11,214 bases of DNA from Anaerolineae bacterium (lineage in GTDB: Bacteria; Chloroflexota; Anaerolineae; B4-G1), in the NCBI GenBank assembly GCA_030620125.1, contig JAUXFI010000046.1, positions 1 to 11,214 of the forward strand, given 5' to 3'. A model generated the notes under the pieces. The model searched no databases and was not told the DNA's origin. It was given only the letters and a program-made list of their open reading frames with translations. This document shows positions 1 through 6,816 of the stretch, one piece after another. The translations under genes were made by a program, and so were the position numbers. Each line of letters opens with the position of its first letter. The first letter of the stretch is position 1.

Positions 1-3
1 ACT

Positions 4-70
4 GACAGGATTTACAAGATTTACAGGATAAAAACAGAAAGATAATCTTGTTAATCCTGTAAATCCTGTC
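4..70. repeat. Imperfect inverted repeat built of 9-bp units
   Basis: Two 26-nt arms (4-29 and 45-70) are reverse complements at 23 of 26 positions, and the outer 13 bases match perfectly; the loop is 15 nt. Each arm is itself made of a 9-bp unit, GGATTTACA or close variants, repeated about three times. The RNA or single-stranded DNA could fold into a long hairpin. I recall similar intergenic families in environmental bacterial genomes but cannot verify that here. It may be a dispersed intergenic element or the terminator or boundary of an upstream gene outside the window. There is no transposase nearby. The structure is certain; the role is not. Confidence 0.85.
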
Positions 71-189
71 AAAAGTCTGTTTGTCTGACGTTGCTAAATT
101 ATTTCCGATAATGTCTATTATGCTGTGATGGAGACCTTTTGTTTTCCTTCGTTTCACTCAGGACAAGCTGATCAGGGTGATAGGGCGAG

Positions 190-209
190 TTTTGCGCTAT
201 TGCACAAAA
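190..209. other. Short imperfect palindrome in the upstream region
   Basis: The arms TTTTGCGC and GCACAAAA pair at seven of eight positions around the 4-nt loop TATT. It lies about 100 bp upstream of the predicted transcription start of the first gene. It could be an operator for a dimeric regulator or a chance palindrome. Apart from this, the inverted repeat, the direct repeat and the promoter, I see nothing in the 364-bp non-coding stretch; no ORF on either strand there looks like a gene. Confidence 0.3.
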
Positions 210-245
210 TGGCTTGATGATTCTCGCACTCCAGTGGGTGAATGC

Positions 246-263
246 CTGTAACCAATCTGTAAC
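246..263 (+). promoter_or_regulatory. Direct heptamer repeat, PhoB/OmpR-type operator candidate
   Basis: CTGTAAC occurs twice (246-252 and 257-263) with an 11-bp period, so both copies face the same side of the helix. The second copy ends 9 bp before the -35 element. An 11-bp direct repeat of CTGTNA-like heptamers is the layout of the enterobacterial Pho box (CTGTCAT repeated); each copy here matches that heptamer at five of seven positions. Tandem direct-repeat sites upstream of the -35 are typical of OmpR/PhoB-family activators. No such regulator is encoded in the window, so the cognate protein is unknown. Confidence 0.45.
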
Positions 264-272
264 ATAATAGAG

Positions 273-301
273 TCGACATACGTGCTGTAGTCTGATATAA
301 T
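273..301 (+). promoter_or_regulatory. Sigma-70-type promoter of the signalling operon
   Basis: TCGACA (273-278, five of six to the -35 consensus) and a perfect TATAAT (296-301) are separated by the optimal 17 bp. Transcription would start near 308, giving a leader of about 57 nt before the first start codon at 365. This is the only strong promoter found in the window. The short intergenic gaps downstream suggest that it drives the genes through 10508. Confidence 0.7.
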
Positions 302-364
302 TAAGGTCATATTGGAGTTATATCACCACCCTGGCACAGTGTCAAACATGGGGGAACATGTCTG

Positions 365-742
365 ATGAGTGATGTTCGTATCCTATACATTGAGGACAAT
401 CCTGAGAACCGCTTGCTGGTGAGGCGTGTTCTGGAGGCGGAGGGGTACTCTGTCCTGGAAGCAGAGGATGGTTCTTCGGGGTTGGAAATGGCCGCTCGGA
501 TGCGGCCGGATCTGATCTTGCTGGACATCAATCTCCCGGAGATAGACGGCTACGATCTGGCCAGGCGTTTCCGCGACACGGTTGGGCTGGAACAGGTGCC
601 CATCCTGGCCATCACAGCCAACGTGATGAAAGGGGATCGAGAGCGCACGCTGGCGGCAGGCTGCAGTGGCTACATTCAGAAACCTATTGACGTAGATCGG
701 CTGCCAGATCAGGTCAGGGCAGCGTTGCGGAACACTTTGTGA
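365..742 (+). CDS. Single-domain response regulator (CheY/DivK-type)
   Basis: The 125-aa product is a stand-alone receiver (REC) domain with no output domain. The acidic pocket is E10/D11, the phosphoacceptor is D54 in LLDINLPEIDG, the switch threonine is T84 and the conserved lysine is K106 in the QKP motif. The tone of the sequence (IEDNPEN near the start, ITANVMKGDRER before the lysine) resembles DivK and the phosphorelay receivers rather than DNA-binding regulators. It is cytoplasmic and would act by protein-protein contact or as a phosphate shuttle or sink. The likely phosphodonor is the histidine kinase two genes downstream, which lacks a receiver of its own. The start at ATG 365 is supported by GGGGGA at 350-355, 9 nt upstream. 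It is the first gene after the promoter at 273-301. Confidence 0.95.
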   Translation: MSDVRILYIEDNPENRLLVRRVLEAEGYSVLEAEDGSSGLEMAARMRPDLILLDINLPEIDGYDLARRFRDTVGLEQVPILAITANVMKGDRERTLAAGCSGYIQKPIDVDRLPDQVRAALRNTL

Positions 743-751
743 GAGGTCGCC

Positions 752-1162
752 ATGGGCATACAACCGAAAGACGCCACGATCCTTGTCGTCGAAGACAACA
801 TGCAGAACTTTGTGCTCATCACGCGCCTATTGGCTTTTCTCGGCGTGAAGCAATGTGAATGGAAAGCCTCGGGCTGGCAGGTGCTAGAGTTCGCAGAGAC
901 GCTACCGCAGATTGACTTGATTCTGATGGACATCTTCCTTCCAGAGGCGGATGGATACGAGGTGCTGGGCAAGATGCGTGCCCACCCGCGCTTTGAGGAT
1001 GCGCTCATCGTTGCTGTAACTGCCGATGCCTCTGTCGAAAATATGAAACGTGCACGCAGTGCTGGCTTTGATGGTTTCGTCGGCAAGCCGCTCGACCCGG
1101 ATCGCTTTCCCAACCAGGTTCGTCGTATCCTGCGCGGGGAGTCGGTCTGGGAACTAGAGTGA
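752..1162 (+). CDS. Single-domain response regulator (CheY/DivK-type), second copy
   Basis: The 136-aa product is another stand-alone receiver domain. Key residues are all present: E14/D15, phosphoacceptor D60 in LMDIFLPEADGYE, T90, and K112 in GKPLDP. It is clearly diverged from the 365-742 receiver, so this is not a recent duplication, and the two may differ in phosphorylation kinetics or binding partner. It has an ordinary REC length plus a short acidic C-terminal tail (ESVWELE). The gap from the first gene is 9 nt, and its Shine-Dalgarno GAGAGG (741-746) overlaps the preceding stop codon, which suggests translational coupling. The kinase begins 27 bp downstream. A role in a branched relay or as a competing phosphate sink is inference. 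Confidence 0.95.
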   Translation: MGIQPKDATILVVEDNMQNFVLITRLLAFLGVKQCEWKASGWQVLEFAETLPQIDLILMDIFLPEADGYEVLGKMRAHPRFEDALIVAVTADASVENMKRARSAGFDGFVGKPLDPDRFPNQVRRILRGESVWELE

Positions 1163-1189
1163 TCCGGCAGCGGGAGTGGGCGGGTAGAT

Positions 1190-3571
1190 ATGTCGTCGTC
1201 AGGCCCGGCGGGTAGGTCTCGGCTCCCGACGACTGGAATGCGCGGAGGGCTGGGCAGGACTCTGTTGACTGCCTTTCTGGTCCTGGCGATCGTGCCGTTG
1301 GGTAGTATCAGTTGGTACGCCACGCTGCGCGAGCGGCACGACATCCAACGCGAGGTCACTGCCAAGCTATCTTCCGTCGCCGCTATGATGGAGACGCAGA
1401 TTGGTCAATGGGCCAAAGACCGCGTAACGAGCCTGGCGCTTCTGGCGGCCTTGCCCACGACTCGAGAAAATGTCGGCGTTCTGACCGCCGGCAGCGGTGA
1501 TACCGGCGCTGCTCGCGATGCGCTGTATGCTCAGTTGTGTGCTGTGCTGGAACAGAATCCGGCCTTTCGCCGTCTGGCTGTGCTGGATGCCGAAGGGCGG
1601 GTGTTGCTCTCCAGCGATCCGCAGATTGAGGGCTTGCTGGCAGAACACTCGATCGTGCTTGAACCTGAACAAGACTCTGATCTGCAGTTTGTCACGCTTG
1701 ACCCGGCGGCCGATGCGGGCCTGGTGATCACCGCGCGGGACGACGAGGGGCTGGGGATGCTGGTTGGCTGGCTCAACCTGGACGATCTGGCCCAGACTGT
1801 GCAGTCAGTGGGCGAACTGGGGCAGACAGGAGAGATATACCTGGTGGATAGTAGCGGGATGGCGTTGCCCCAGGGACAGGTGGTGACCAGTCCAGGCATC
1901 GAGACCGCTCTGGCCGGCGAGAACGTGGACGGGCTTTACGAGAACTATACTGGCCTCCCGGTCATCGGAGTCTACCGCTGGATGCCGGAACTGGGGCTGG
2001 CGTTGGTGGCGGAGCAGACTCAAGAAGAGGCATTCGCCGCGGCGGACAGTGTCGCTGCCGCCGTTATTGGAGCGACGCTGGTGGTGGCGCTCGTCACCGC
2101 CGTCATCGCCGCGGTCGTGACGCGGCAGATCACGCGCCCGGTCGTGCAATTGACCGAGTCGGCGTTGCGCATTGCCGAAGGGGACCTGGAGCAACAGGTG
2201 CCGGTACATTCGCGGGACGAAATCGGCATTCTCGCGTACGTGTTCAACCGCATGGCAGCGGAACTACAGACCTTGTACGACGACCTGGAGGGAAAGGTCG
2301 CCCAACGCACGGCCTTGCTACAGAAAGCTAACTATCAGATCCAGCGGAGGGCCATCCAGCTTGCCGCTACTGTCGAGGTCAGCCAGGCAGCCACCTCGAT
2401 CCTGGAGCCGGATCAGTTGTTGCGAGAGGTGGTGCGGCTGGTGCACGACCGTTTCGTTTACTCCTACGTGGGGGTCTATTTGTTGGGCAATAACGGAGAA
2501 TGGGCTACACTGAGGGAGGCGACGGGCGGCAGGGAGGAGGTGGCGGCCGTCAAGGCGCAGCCTGTGCGGGTCGGAGATGGAAGCGCGGTCGGGCAGGCCA
2601 CGCAGACGGGGGAGCCCCACATCATCGTGTGGGACGCGGAGAGTTCACAGCAGGCATTCTCCTCCCCCTACATCCGCGCGGAGGCGGCGCTGCCGCTCAA
2701 ACTGGGCGGCCGCGTCGTCGGCGTGCTCGACGCCCTCAGCACTTATGAAGGTGGGTTCGACGAGGATGACGTCTCTGTCTTGCAGAATGTTGCCAACCAG
2801 ATCACCATCGCGCTGGAGAATGCGCAGGCCTACGAAAGGGAGAAAGAGACGGCCCGTCGCTTGCGTGAGACGGAAGAGTTCCGCTCCCGCTTCCTGGCTC
2901 ATATGAACCACGAACTGCGTGAGCCATTGACCAACGTCATCGGCTTCTCCCGCCTGATCCTCAAGGGGCTGGATGGCCCCGTAAGCGATCTGCAGCGACA
3001 TGACCTTCAGATCATTTATGCCAACAGCCAGCACCTGCTGGGACTGATCAATGATCTGTTGGACATCTCGCAGATCGAGGCCGGGTTGGTGGAGCTGCAA
3101 TTCCAGGAACTGGATTTGGCAGAGGTGATCAAGAGCGTGATGGCCACTACCAGTGCGCTGGTGCGCGACAGGGACATCGAGTTGTGCCAGGAGATTGCCC
3201 CGGATCTGTCCAAGGTGCAGGCCGACCCGACACGCATCCGCCAGGTGTTGCTGCGCCTCTTGGCCAACGCGGCCAAGTTCACGGAGCAGGGCGTCATCAC
3301 GGTACGAGCGTGGCCCAGCAATGGGCAGGTACTGGTGAGTGTCAGCGATACCGGCACGGGTATCTCGCCGGAGGATCGCGAGCGTATTTTTGAGCGCTTC
3401 GAGCAGGGCGCTTTGGAGGACGGGCGCAGGCCCGAGGGAGTCGGGTTGGGCCTGGCCTTGAGCAAGGAATTTGTAGAGATGCACGGCGGGGAGATCTGGG
3501 TGGAGAGTGTGGCAGGGGAGGGCTCGACTTTTACCTTTAGCCTGCCATTACGGCATCATCCAGGGGGGTAA
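1190..3571 (+). CDS. Membrane sensor histidine kinase (dCache-HAMP-GAF-HisKA-HATPase)
   Basis: The 793-aa product senses an extracytoplasmic signal and should autophosphorylate on histidine. In order: TM1 about 22-44; extracytoplasmic double-Cache-like sensor about 46-281, ending in the typical GEIYLVDSSG and yRWMPELGLALVAE stretches; TM2 about 286-310; HAMP about 311-363; a helical linker; GAF about 400-547; HisKA about 563-632 with phosphoacceptor H574 in NHELREPL; and HATPase_c about 675-787. The ATPase domain has N-box N693, G1 box DTGTG (720-724), F box ERFEQ and G2 box GVGLGL (750-755). The H box has Asn and Glu where Ser and Thr are more usual (SHELRTPL). There is no receiver domain, so the two upstream receivers are the obvious targets. 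GGGAG at 1172-1176 precedes the start at a longish 13 nt; M17 (1238) is an alternative start. Confidence 0.95.
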   Translation: MSSSGPAGRSRLPTTGMRGGLGRTLLTAFLVLAIVPLGSISWYATLRERHDIQREVTAKLSSVAAMMETQIGQWAKDRVTSLALLAALPTTRENVGVLTAGSGDTGAARDALYAQLCAVLEQNPAFRRLAVLDAEGRVLLSSDPQIEGLLAEHSIVLEPEQDSDLQFVTLDPAADAGLVITARDDEGLGMLVGWLNLDDLAQTVQSVGELGQTGEIYLVDSSGMALPQGQVVTSPGIETALAGENVDGLYENYTGLPVIGVYRWMPELGLALVAEQTQEEAFAAADSVAAAVIGATLVVALVTAVIAAVVTRQITRPVVQLTESALRIAEGDLEQQVPVHSRDEIGILAYVFNRMAAELQTLYDDLEGKVAQRTALLQKANYQIQRRAIQLAATVEVSQAATSILEPDQLLREVVRLVHDRFVYSYVGVYLLGNNGEWATLREATGGREEVAAVKAQPVRVGDGSAVGQATQTGEPHIIVWDAESSQQAFSSPYIRAEAALPLKLGGRVVGVLDALSTYEGGFDEDDVSVLQNVANQITIALENAQAYEREKETARRLRETEEFRSRFLAHMNHELREPLTNVIGFSRLILKGLDGPVSDLQRHDLQIIYANSQHLLGLINDLLDISQIEAGLVELQFQELDLAEVIKSVMATTSALVRDRDIELCQEIAPDLSKVQADPTRIRQVLLRLLANAAKFTEQGVITVRAWPSNGQVLVSVSDTGTGISPEDRERIFERFEQGALEDGRRPEGVGLGLALSKEFVEMHGGEIWVESVAGEGSTFTFSLPLRHHPGG

Positions 3572-3609
3572 GGGACACCGGATGGGATCCGGAGTGGGGG
3601 AGGATCGCG

Positions 3610-4467
3610 ATGACAACGGTGATCGCAGTTGCCAACAACAAGGGAGGGGTGGCCAAGACCACCACCTGCCTCTCGCTAGGGAGCGCTTTGGCGGAGCAGG
3701 GTCGGCTGGTGCTGCTGGTGGACCTGGACCCACAGGCTCACCTGACAGCGTCGCTGGGCGTCGAGGTGGAGACGCTGCGCAGTACGGTGAGCGACGTGCT
3801 GTTGGGTCAGAACTCTATAGTCGCCGTCAGCCGCGAGACCTCTGTAGAGGGCCTGGATATCGTACCGGCGAATCGGGAGCTCGTGGTCCTGGACAAGGTG
3901 CTATACAAGCGCCCAGGGTACGAGTACCGCTTGAAGCAGGGTCTGGAGCGCATGCGCTACGAACTCTACGACATCATCCTGATAGACTGTCCGCCAGCCT
4001 TTGGGACGCTGACGCTCAATGCCCTGACATCAGCCGATCTGCTCATCATTCCTGGCCAGTGCGAGTATTACTCTGTGCGCTCGCTTCACCAGGTGTTGGG
4101 TCTGGTGGGCGTGGTGCGGCGCAAGACCAACCCTCGGCTCAGTTACCGGCTGCTGGTGACCATGTTTGACGTGCGCAACAAGGTTCACCGGCTGATTCTG
4201 GAGCATCTGCATGCCCGCTTCCCCGATGCCATTTTCCAGACCATGATCCAGGTGGACACCCGGCTACGAGAGAGCCCGGCCTTTGGGCTGCCGGTTACAA
4301 AGTACGCTCCCCGCACGAGGGCTGCTCGCCAATACCGCGCCCTGGCCCAGGAACTGACCGCCTACCTGTCTCCTGCCGCAGAGGTCGCAACGCAACAGCA
4401 CGAGACGGAGCCGTTGTTTTCCCCGGGGCCTTTAACGTCGTTATCCACTGCTTCAGCCCTCAGTTGA
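3610..4467 (+). CDS. ParA/Soj-family ATPase without an adjacent ParB
   Basis: The 285-aa protein is a deviant-Walker P-loop ATPase of the ParA/MinD superfamily. It has KGGVAKTT (11-18) with signature lysine K11 and P-loop lysine K16, Walker A' VDLDPQ with catalytic D40, and Walker B ILIDCPP with D126. R189 (FDVRN) and R218 (DTRLRESPAFG) sit where Soj-type ParA proteins carry arginines for nonspecific DNA binding, so it probably dimerises on ATP and coats the nucleoid. The P-loop has Ala15 in place of the commoner Gly. About 30 residues at the C-terminus are a Pro/Ser/Thr-rich extra tail. No ParB-type HTH protein or parS-like site was seen. Strong GGGGGAGG (3596-3603) lies 6 nt before ATG. Sitting between a kinase and membrane GAF proteins, it more likely positions a protein complex than a replicon; that is inference. 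Confidence 0.93.
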   Translation: MTTVIAVANNKGGVAKTTTCLSLGSALAEQGRLVLLVDLDPQAHLTASLGVEVETLRSTVSDVLLGQNSIVAVSRETSVEGLDIVPANRELVVLDKVLYKRPGYEYRLKQGLERMRYELYDIILIDCPPAFGTLTLNALTSADLLIIPGQCEYYSVRSLHQVLGLVGVVRRKTNPRLSYRLLVTMFDVRNKVHRLILEHLHARFPDAIFQTMIQVDTRLRESPAFGLPVTKYAPRTRAARQYRALAQELTAYLSPAAEVATQQHETEPLFSPGPLTSLSTASALS

Positions 4468-4486
4468 GGTGCGAGATAGTAAAGAT

Positions 4487-4499
4487 GGGAGCAAGAGGG
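4487..4499 (+). promoter_or_regulatory. Ribosome binding region deciding the ATG 4502 start
   Basis: A purine-rich stretch with GGGAG (4487-4491, 10 nt spacing) and AGAGGG (4494-4499, 2 nt spacing) precedes ATG 4502. The alternative in-frame GTG at 4469, one base past the ParA stop, has no comparable Shine-Dalgarno. This favours the ATG, which places the basic motif of the next protein at its extreme N-terminus. Confidence 0.6.
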
Positions 4500-4501
4500 C
4501 C

Positions 4502-6778
4502 ATGAAGGACGACAAGCTGAGACGTTCTCTGGAAGAGTTGTTCTCCGAGATATCGCCGCCGCCCCCGGAGGGCGAGGCAGGATCATTGATCCCACCCCCC
4601 ACGCTGGCGGAAGCCCAGCCGCCTGAACCGGAGGCCGAACCGTTGGTCCCACCCCCCGCGCTGGCGGAAGCCCAGCCGCCTGAGCCGGAGGCCGAACCGT
4701 TGGCGCTACCCCCTGCGCTGGTGGAAGCCCAGCCGCCTGAGCCGGAGGCCGAGCCGTTGGTGCTGCCCCCCGCGCTGGCGGAGAGCGTGGACGAGGAGGA
4801 AATGGTTGTTCCAGAAGCTATCTCTTCCGTGGAGGATGTGCGAACCTGGCAACAGCAGTTGGTTCGGGGCGTGCTCTACGCCACGGCCGTCATCGGGGGC
4901 CTGGTGGCAGTGGGCGGCTGTTATAATGCCTACGCGAGCCAGAATATTGTACTGATACCTTTTTACCTGGTGGCTTATGCCATCCTTCTCCTGATCACGT
5001 TCTGGCGGCGGGCCTCCTACACCCTCCAGGTTGGCGTCCTGCTGGGTCTGGTTTACGGGCTGGGTGTTCTTGGCCTGGGCGAGGCCGGGTTGAGCGGAGA
5101 CGGCAGGGTTTTCCTGCTGATTTTTCCTTTTCTGGTTGCCCTCTTCTTTGGGCGGCGCAAAGGTATCGTTGCCCTGGCCCTCACTATCCTCACGTTGGTG
5201 GCCTTCGGCTGGGCCTTTTCCGCCGGCTACATCGTCATCCCTGTGGAGCATCAGGCCAACTCTGCTGACCCGACTGCGTGGTTGAGCGGCACCATTGTTT
5301 TCCTCATGCTGGGTGCTTTGCTGGTGATCTCTCAAGGCTACCTGGTACCCCGCCTGGCAGCCGCTCTGGCTCGGAGTCGTCACCTGGCGCAGGAACTCGA
5401 GGTTTACACGACCGGATTGGAGCAGCGGGTGGCCGAGCGCACACAGGAGCTACAGAGTGTCAATTGGCGACTCCAACGGCGCGCCGTGCAATTGGAGGCT
5501 GCCGCCGAGGTGTCCCGTGACGCCACTGCCGTCCTGGATGTCGAAGCGCTGATGAGTATGACGGTCGAGCGCATCAGCGAGTGCTTTGGTTTCTACCACG
5601 CCGGCATCTTCCTGGTGGATGACGAGGGGAGGTATGCTGTCTTGCGTGCCGCTTCCTCCGAGGGGGGGCGGCGCATGCTGAAGAGTGGCTACAAACTGGT
5701 GGTCGGCAGGGCGGACGCGGACATGGTCAGTTACGTCGTTGCTACAGGGGGGCCTCGCATTGCCCTCGACGTGGGGGAAAATGCGGCGCACTTTGTCAAT
5801 CCTGATCTGACCGAGACGCACTCGGAGATGACACTGCCGCTGCGCGTGCGCGGGAAGGTCATCGGCGTGCTGGACGTGCAGAGTACGGAGGAGGCCGCCT
5901 TCGACGAAGACGACGTGCGCCTGTTGGGCATCGTGGCTGACCAGATCGCGGTGGCAATTGACAACGCGCGCAGATTCTCCGACGAGGCGCTGCTGTTGGA
6001 GGCGACCAGCCCGATATATCGCACAAGCCGGCGTCTGACCACGGCGACGACGACTGGTGAGGTGGCCAGCGCAATCATGGACTCTGTGGCCGAGACTGGG
6101 GCCGATGGGTGCGTCGTGGTGGAATTCGAGTTCTTGCCCACCGGTGAGCCCGAAGCTCTCTTGTACCTGGGAGTGTGGCGGCGAGACCGGGAACCCTGGT
6201 TCCGACCCGGGCTTCGGCTTCCGATTTCCGAGAGCCCCTTTCCCTTCGAGATGGTGAGCACTCTGTGGACCACAGCCGACATGGAGAAGGACTGGCGTTT
6301 GCCTCAGAGTGCGCACAGTATCTTTGAAGCGACGGGCGCGAGAGCGCTGGCCAACGTCCCGCTGCGTACCAAAGAGCGGGTGATCGGCCAGGTAGTTGTA
6401 CTGCGCACCACTCCTGGCCCCTTCCACAGGAGCACTCTACGGCTCTACGAGATGCTGAGCGACCAGGCGGCGGTGGCGCTGGAGCGCGCGCGGTTGCTGG
6501 AGGAGACACAGCGCCGTGTCGAGCGCGAGCGTCTCGTGAGCGAGGTCACTGCCAGGGTGCGCCGGCCTCTGGATGTGGACACCATCCTGCGTACTGCGGT
6601 GCAGGAACTGGGGGTGGCACTAGGGGCGTCCGAAGGGCTGGTGCGGCTGGGGGTCGGAGATGGGGTAGGCTTCCTCCAGGCGGATGATGAGGGCGTCGTG
6701 GGCGATGAGGGCGCGAGTGCCCAATATCTTGTGCCGCCGGTGGAAAGCGCCTCGAGTGGAAGCACGACCGGGGAATGA
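4502..6778 (+). CDS. Membrane GAF protein with Pro/Glu repeat tether and ParB-like N-terminus
   Basis: This 758-aa product (769 if GTG 4469 is used) has no enzymatic output domain. Numbering from ATG: residues 1-17 form a short basic amphipathic segment with LRRSLEELFSE (6-16), reminiscent of the ParB N-terminal LGRGL(D/E)ALF motif. Residues 28-94 are a P/E-rich tandem repeat of 19-aa units. About 121-284 holds six predicted membrane helices with a G-D-G (199-201) in the GLSGDGR stretch. A charged helical linker follows, then GAF1 about 327-491, GAF2 about 500-664, and a half-length GAF start about 675-719. GAF1 is closely related to the GAF of the next gene (roughly 60% identical by eye). 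The gene follows the ParA ATPase by 34 bp. It lacks HisKA, HATPase, GGDEF or HTH, so it must signal through partners. Tethering to ParA is a hypothesis. Confidence 0.9.
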   Translation: MKDDKLRRSLEELFSEISPPPPEGEAGSLIPPPTLAEAQPPEPEAEPLVPPPALAEAQPPEPEAEPLALPPALVEAQPPEPEAEPLVLPPALAESVDEEEMVVPEAISSVEDVRTWQQQLVRGVLYATAVIGGLVAVGGCYNAYASQNIVLIPFYLVAYAILLLITFWRRASYTLQVGVLLGLVYGLGVLGLGEAGLSGDGRVFLLIFPFLVALFFGRRKGIVALALTILTLVAFGWAFSAGYIVIPVEHQANSADPTAWLSGTIVFLMLGALLVISQGYLVPRLAAALARSRHLAQELEVYTTGLEQRVAERTQELQSVNWRLQRRAVQLEAAAEVSRDATAVLDVEALMSMTVERISECFGFYHAGIFLVDDEGRYAVLRAASSEGGRRMLKSGYKLVVGRADADMVSYVVATGGPRIALDVGENAAHFVNPDLTETHSEMTLPLRVRGKVIGVLDVQSTEEAAFDEDDVRLLGIVADQIAVAIDNARRFSDEALLLEATSPIYRTSRRLTTATTTGEVASAIMDSVAETGADGCVVVEFEFLPTGEPEALLYLGVWRRDREPWFRPGLRLPISESPFPFEMVSTLWTTADMEKDWRLPQSAHSIFEATGARALANVPLRTKERVIGQVVVLRTTPGPFHRSTLRLYEMLSDQAAVALERARLLEETQRRVERERLVSEVTARVRRPLDVDTILRTAVQELGVALGASEGLVRLGVGDGVGFLQADDEGVVGDEGASAQYLVPPVESASSGSTTGE
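4583..4783 (+). repeat. 57-bp in-frame tandem repeat, three and a half copies
   Basis: Units begin at 4583, 4640, 4697 and 4754, the last being partial. Each encodes 19 residues of the pattern PLVPPPALAEAQPPEPEAE. Copies are nearly identical at DNA level, with changes mainly around the first six codons and the eighth to ninth codons. The encoded stretch is Pro/Glu/Ala-rich, should be extended and unstructured, and lies on the cytoplasmic side before the first membrane helix. Copy number is likely to vary between strains by slippage in steps of 19 residues without breaking the frame. Confidence 0.93.
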
Positions 6779-6816
6779 ACGGCCATTGACTCTGGGCAGA
6801 GTTGCTGGGGGTAGAC

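Noticed and set aside
91..121. Second promoter TTGCTA ... TATTAT
   Set aside because: The spacer is 19 bp and it is nearly 250 bp from the first gene with no supporting element; much weaker than the promoter at 273-301.
148..160. GTTTCAC half of a possible parS site near the ParA locus
   Set aside because: Only half of the TGTTTCACGTGAAACA palindrome is present; the second half is absent, and it lies 3.4 kb from the ParA gene.
358..372. Four-codon mini-ORF (MSDE) overlapping the first gene start
   Set aside because: The Shine-Dalgarno is only 2 nt from its ATG and fits the ATG at 365 better; it is too short to be judged a leader peptide.
2645..3484. Minus-strand open frame (279 codons) opposite the kinase
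   Set aside because: It mirrors the HisKA/HATPase coding region, whose plus-strand motifs are unambiguous.
3507..4169. Plus-strand open frame of 220 codons overlapping the end of the kinase and most of the ParA gene
   Set aside because: Out-of-frame shadow; the ParA frame carries the Walker motifs and the good ribosome binding site.
4583..4783. Regular repeats as a possible CRISPR array
   Set aside because: Units are contiguous with no spacers, stay in frame and encode a Pro/Glu-rich linker inside a larger protein.
5450..6427. Long minus-strand open frame (325 codons) opposite the membrane GAF gene
   Set aside because: It lies wholly antisense to a gene with clear GAF motifs, has no recognisable domain, and is the kind of open frame expected opposite GC-rich coding sequence.
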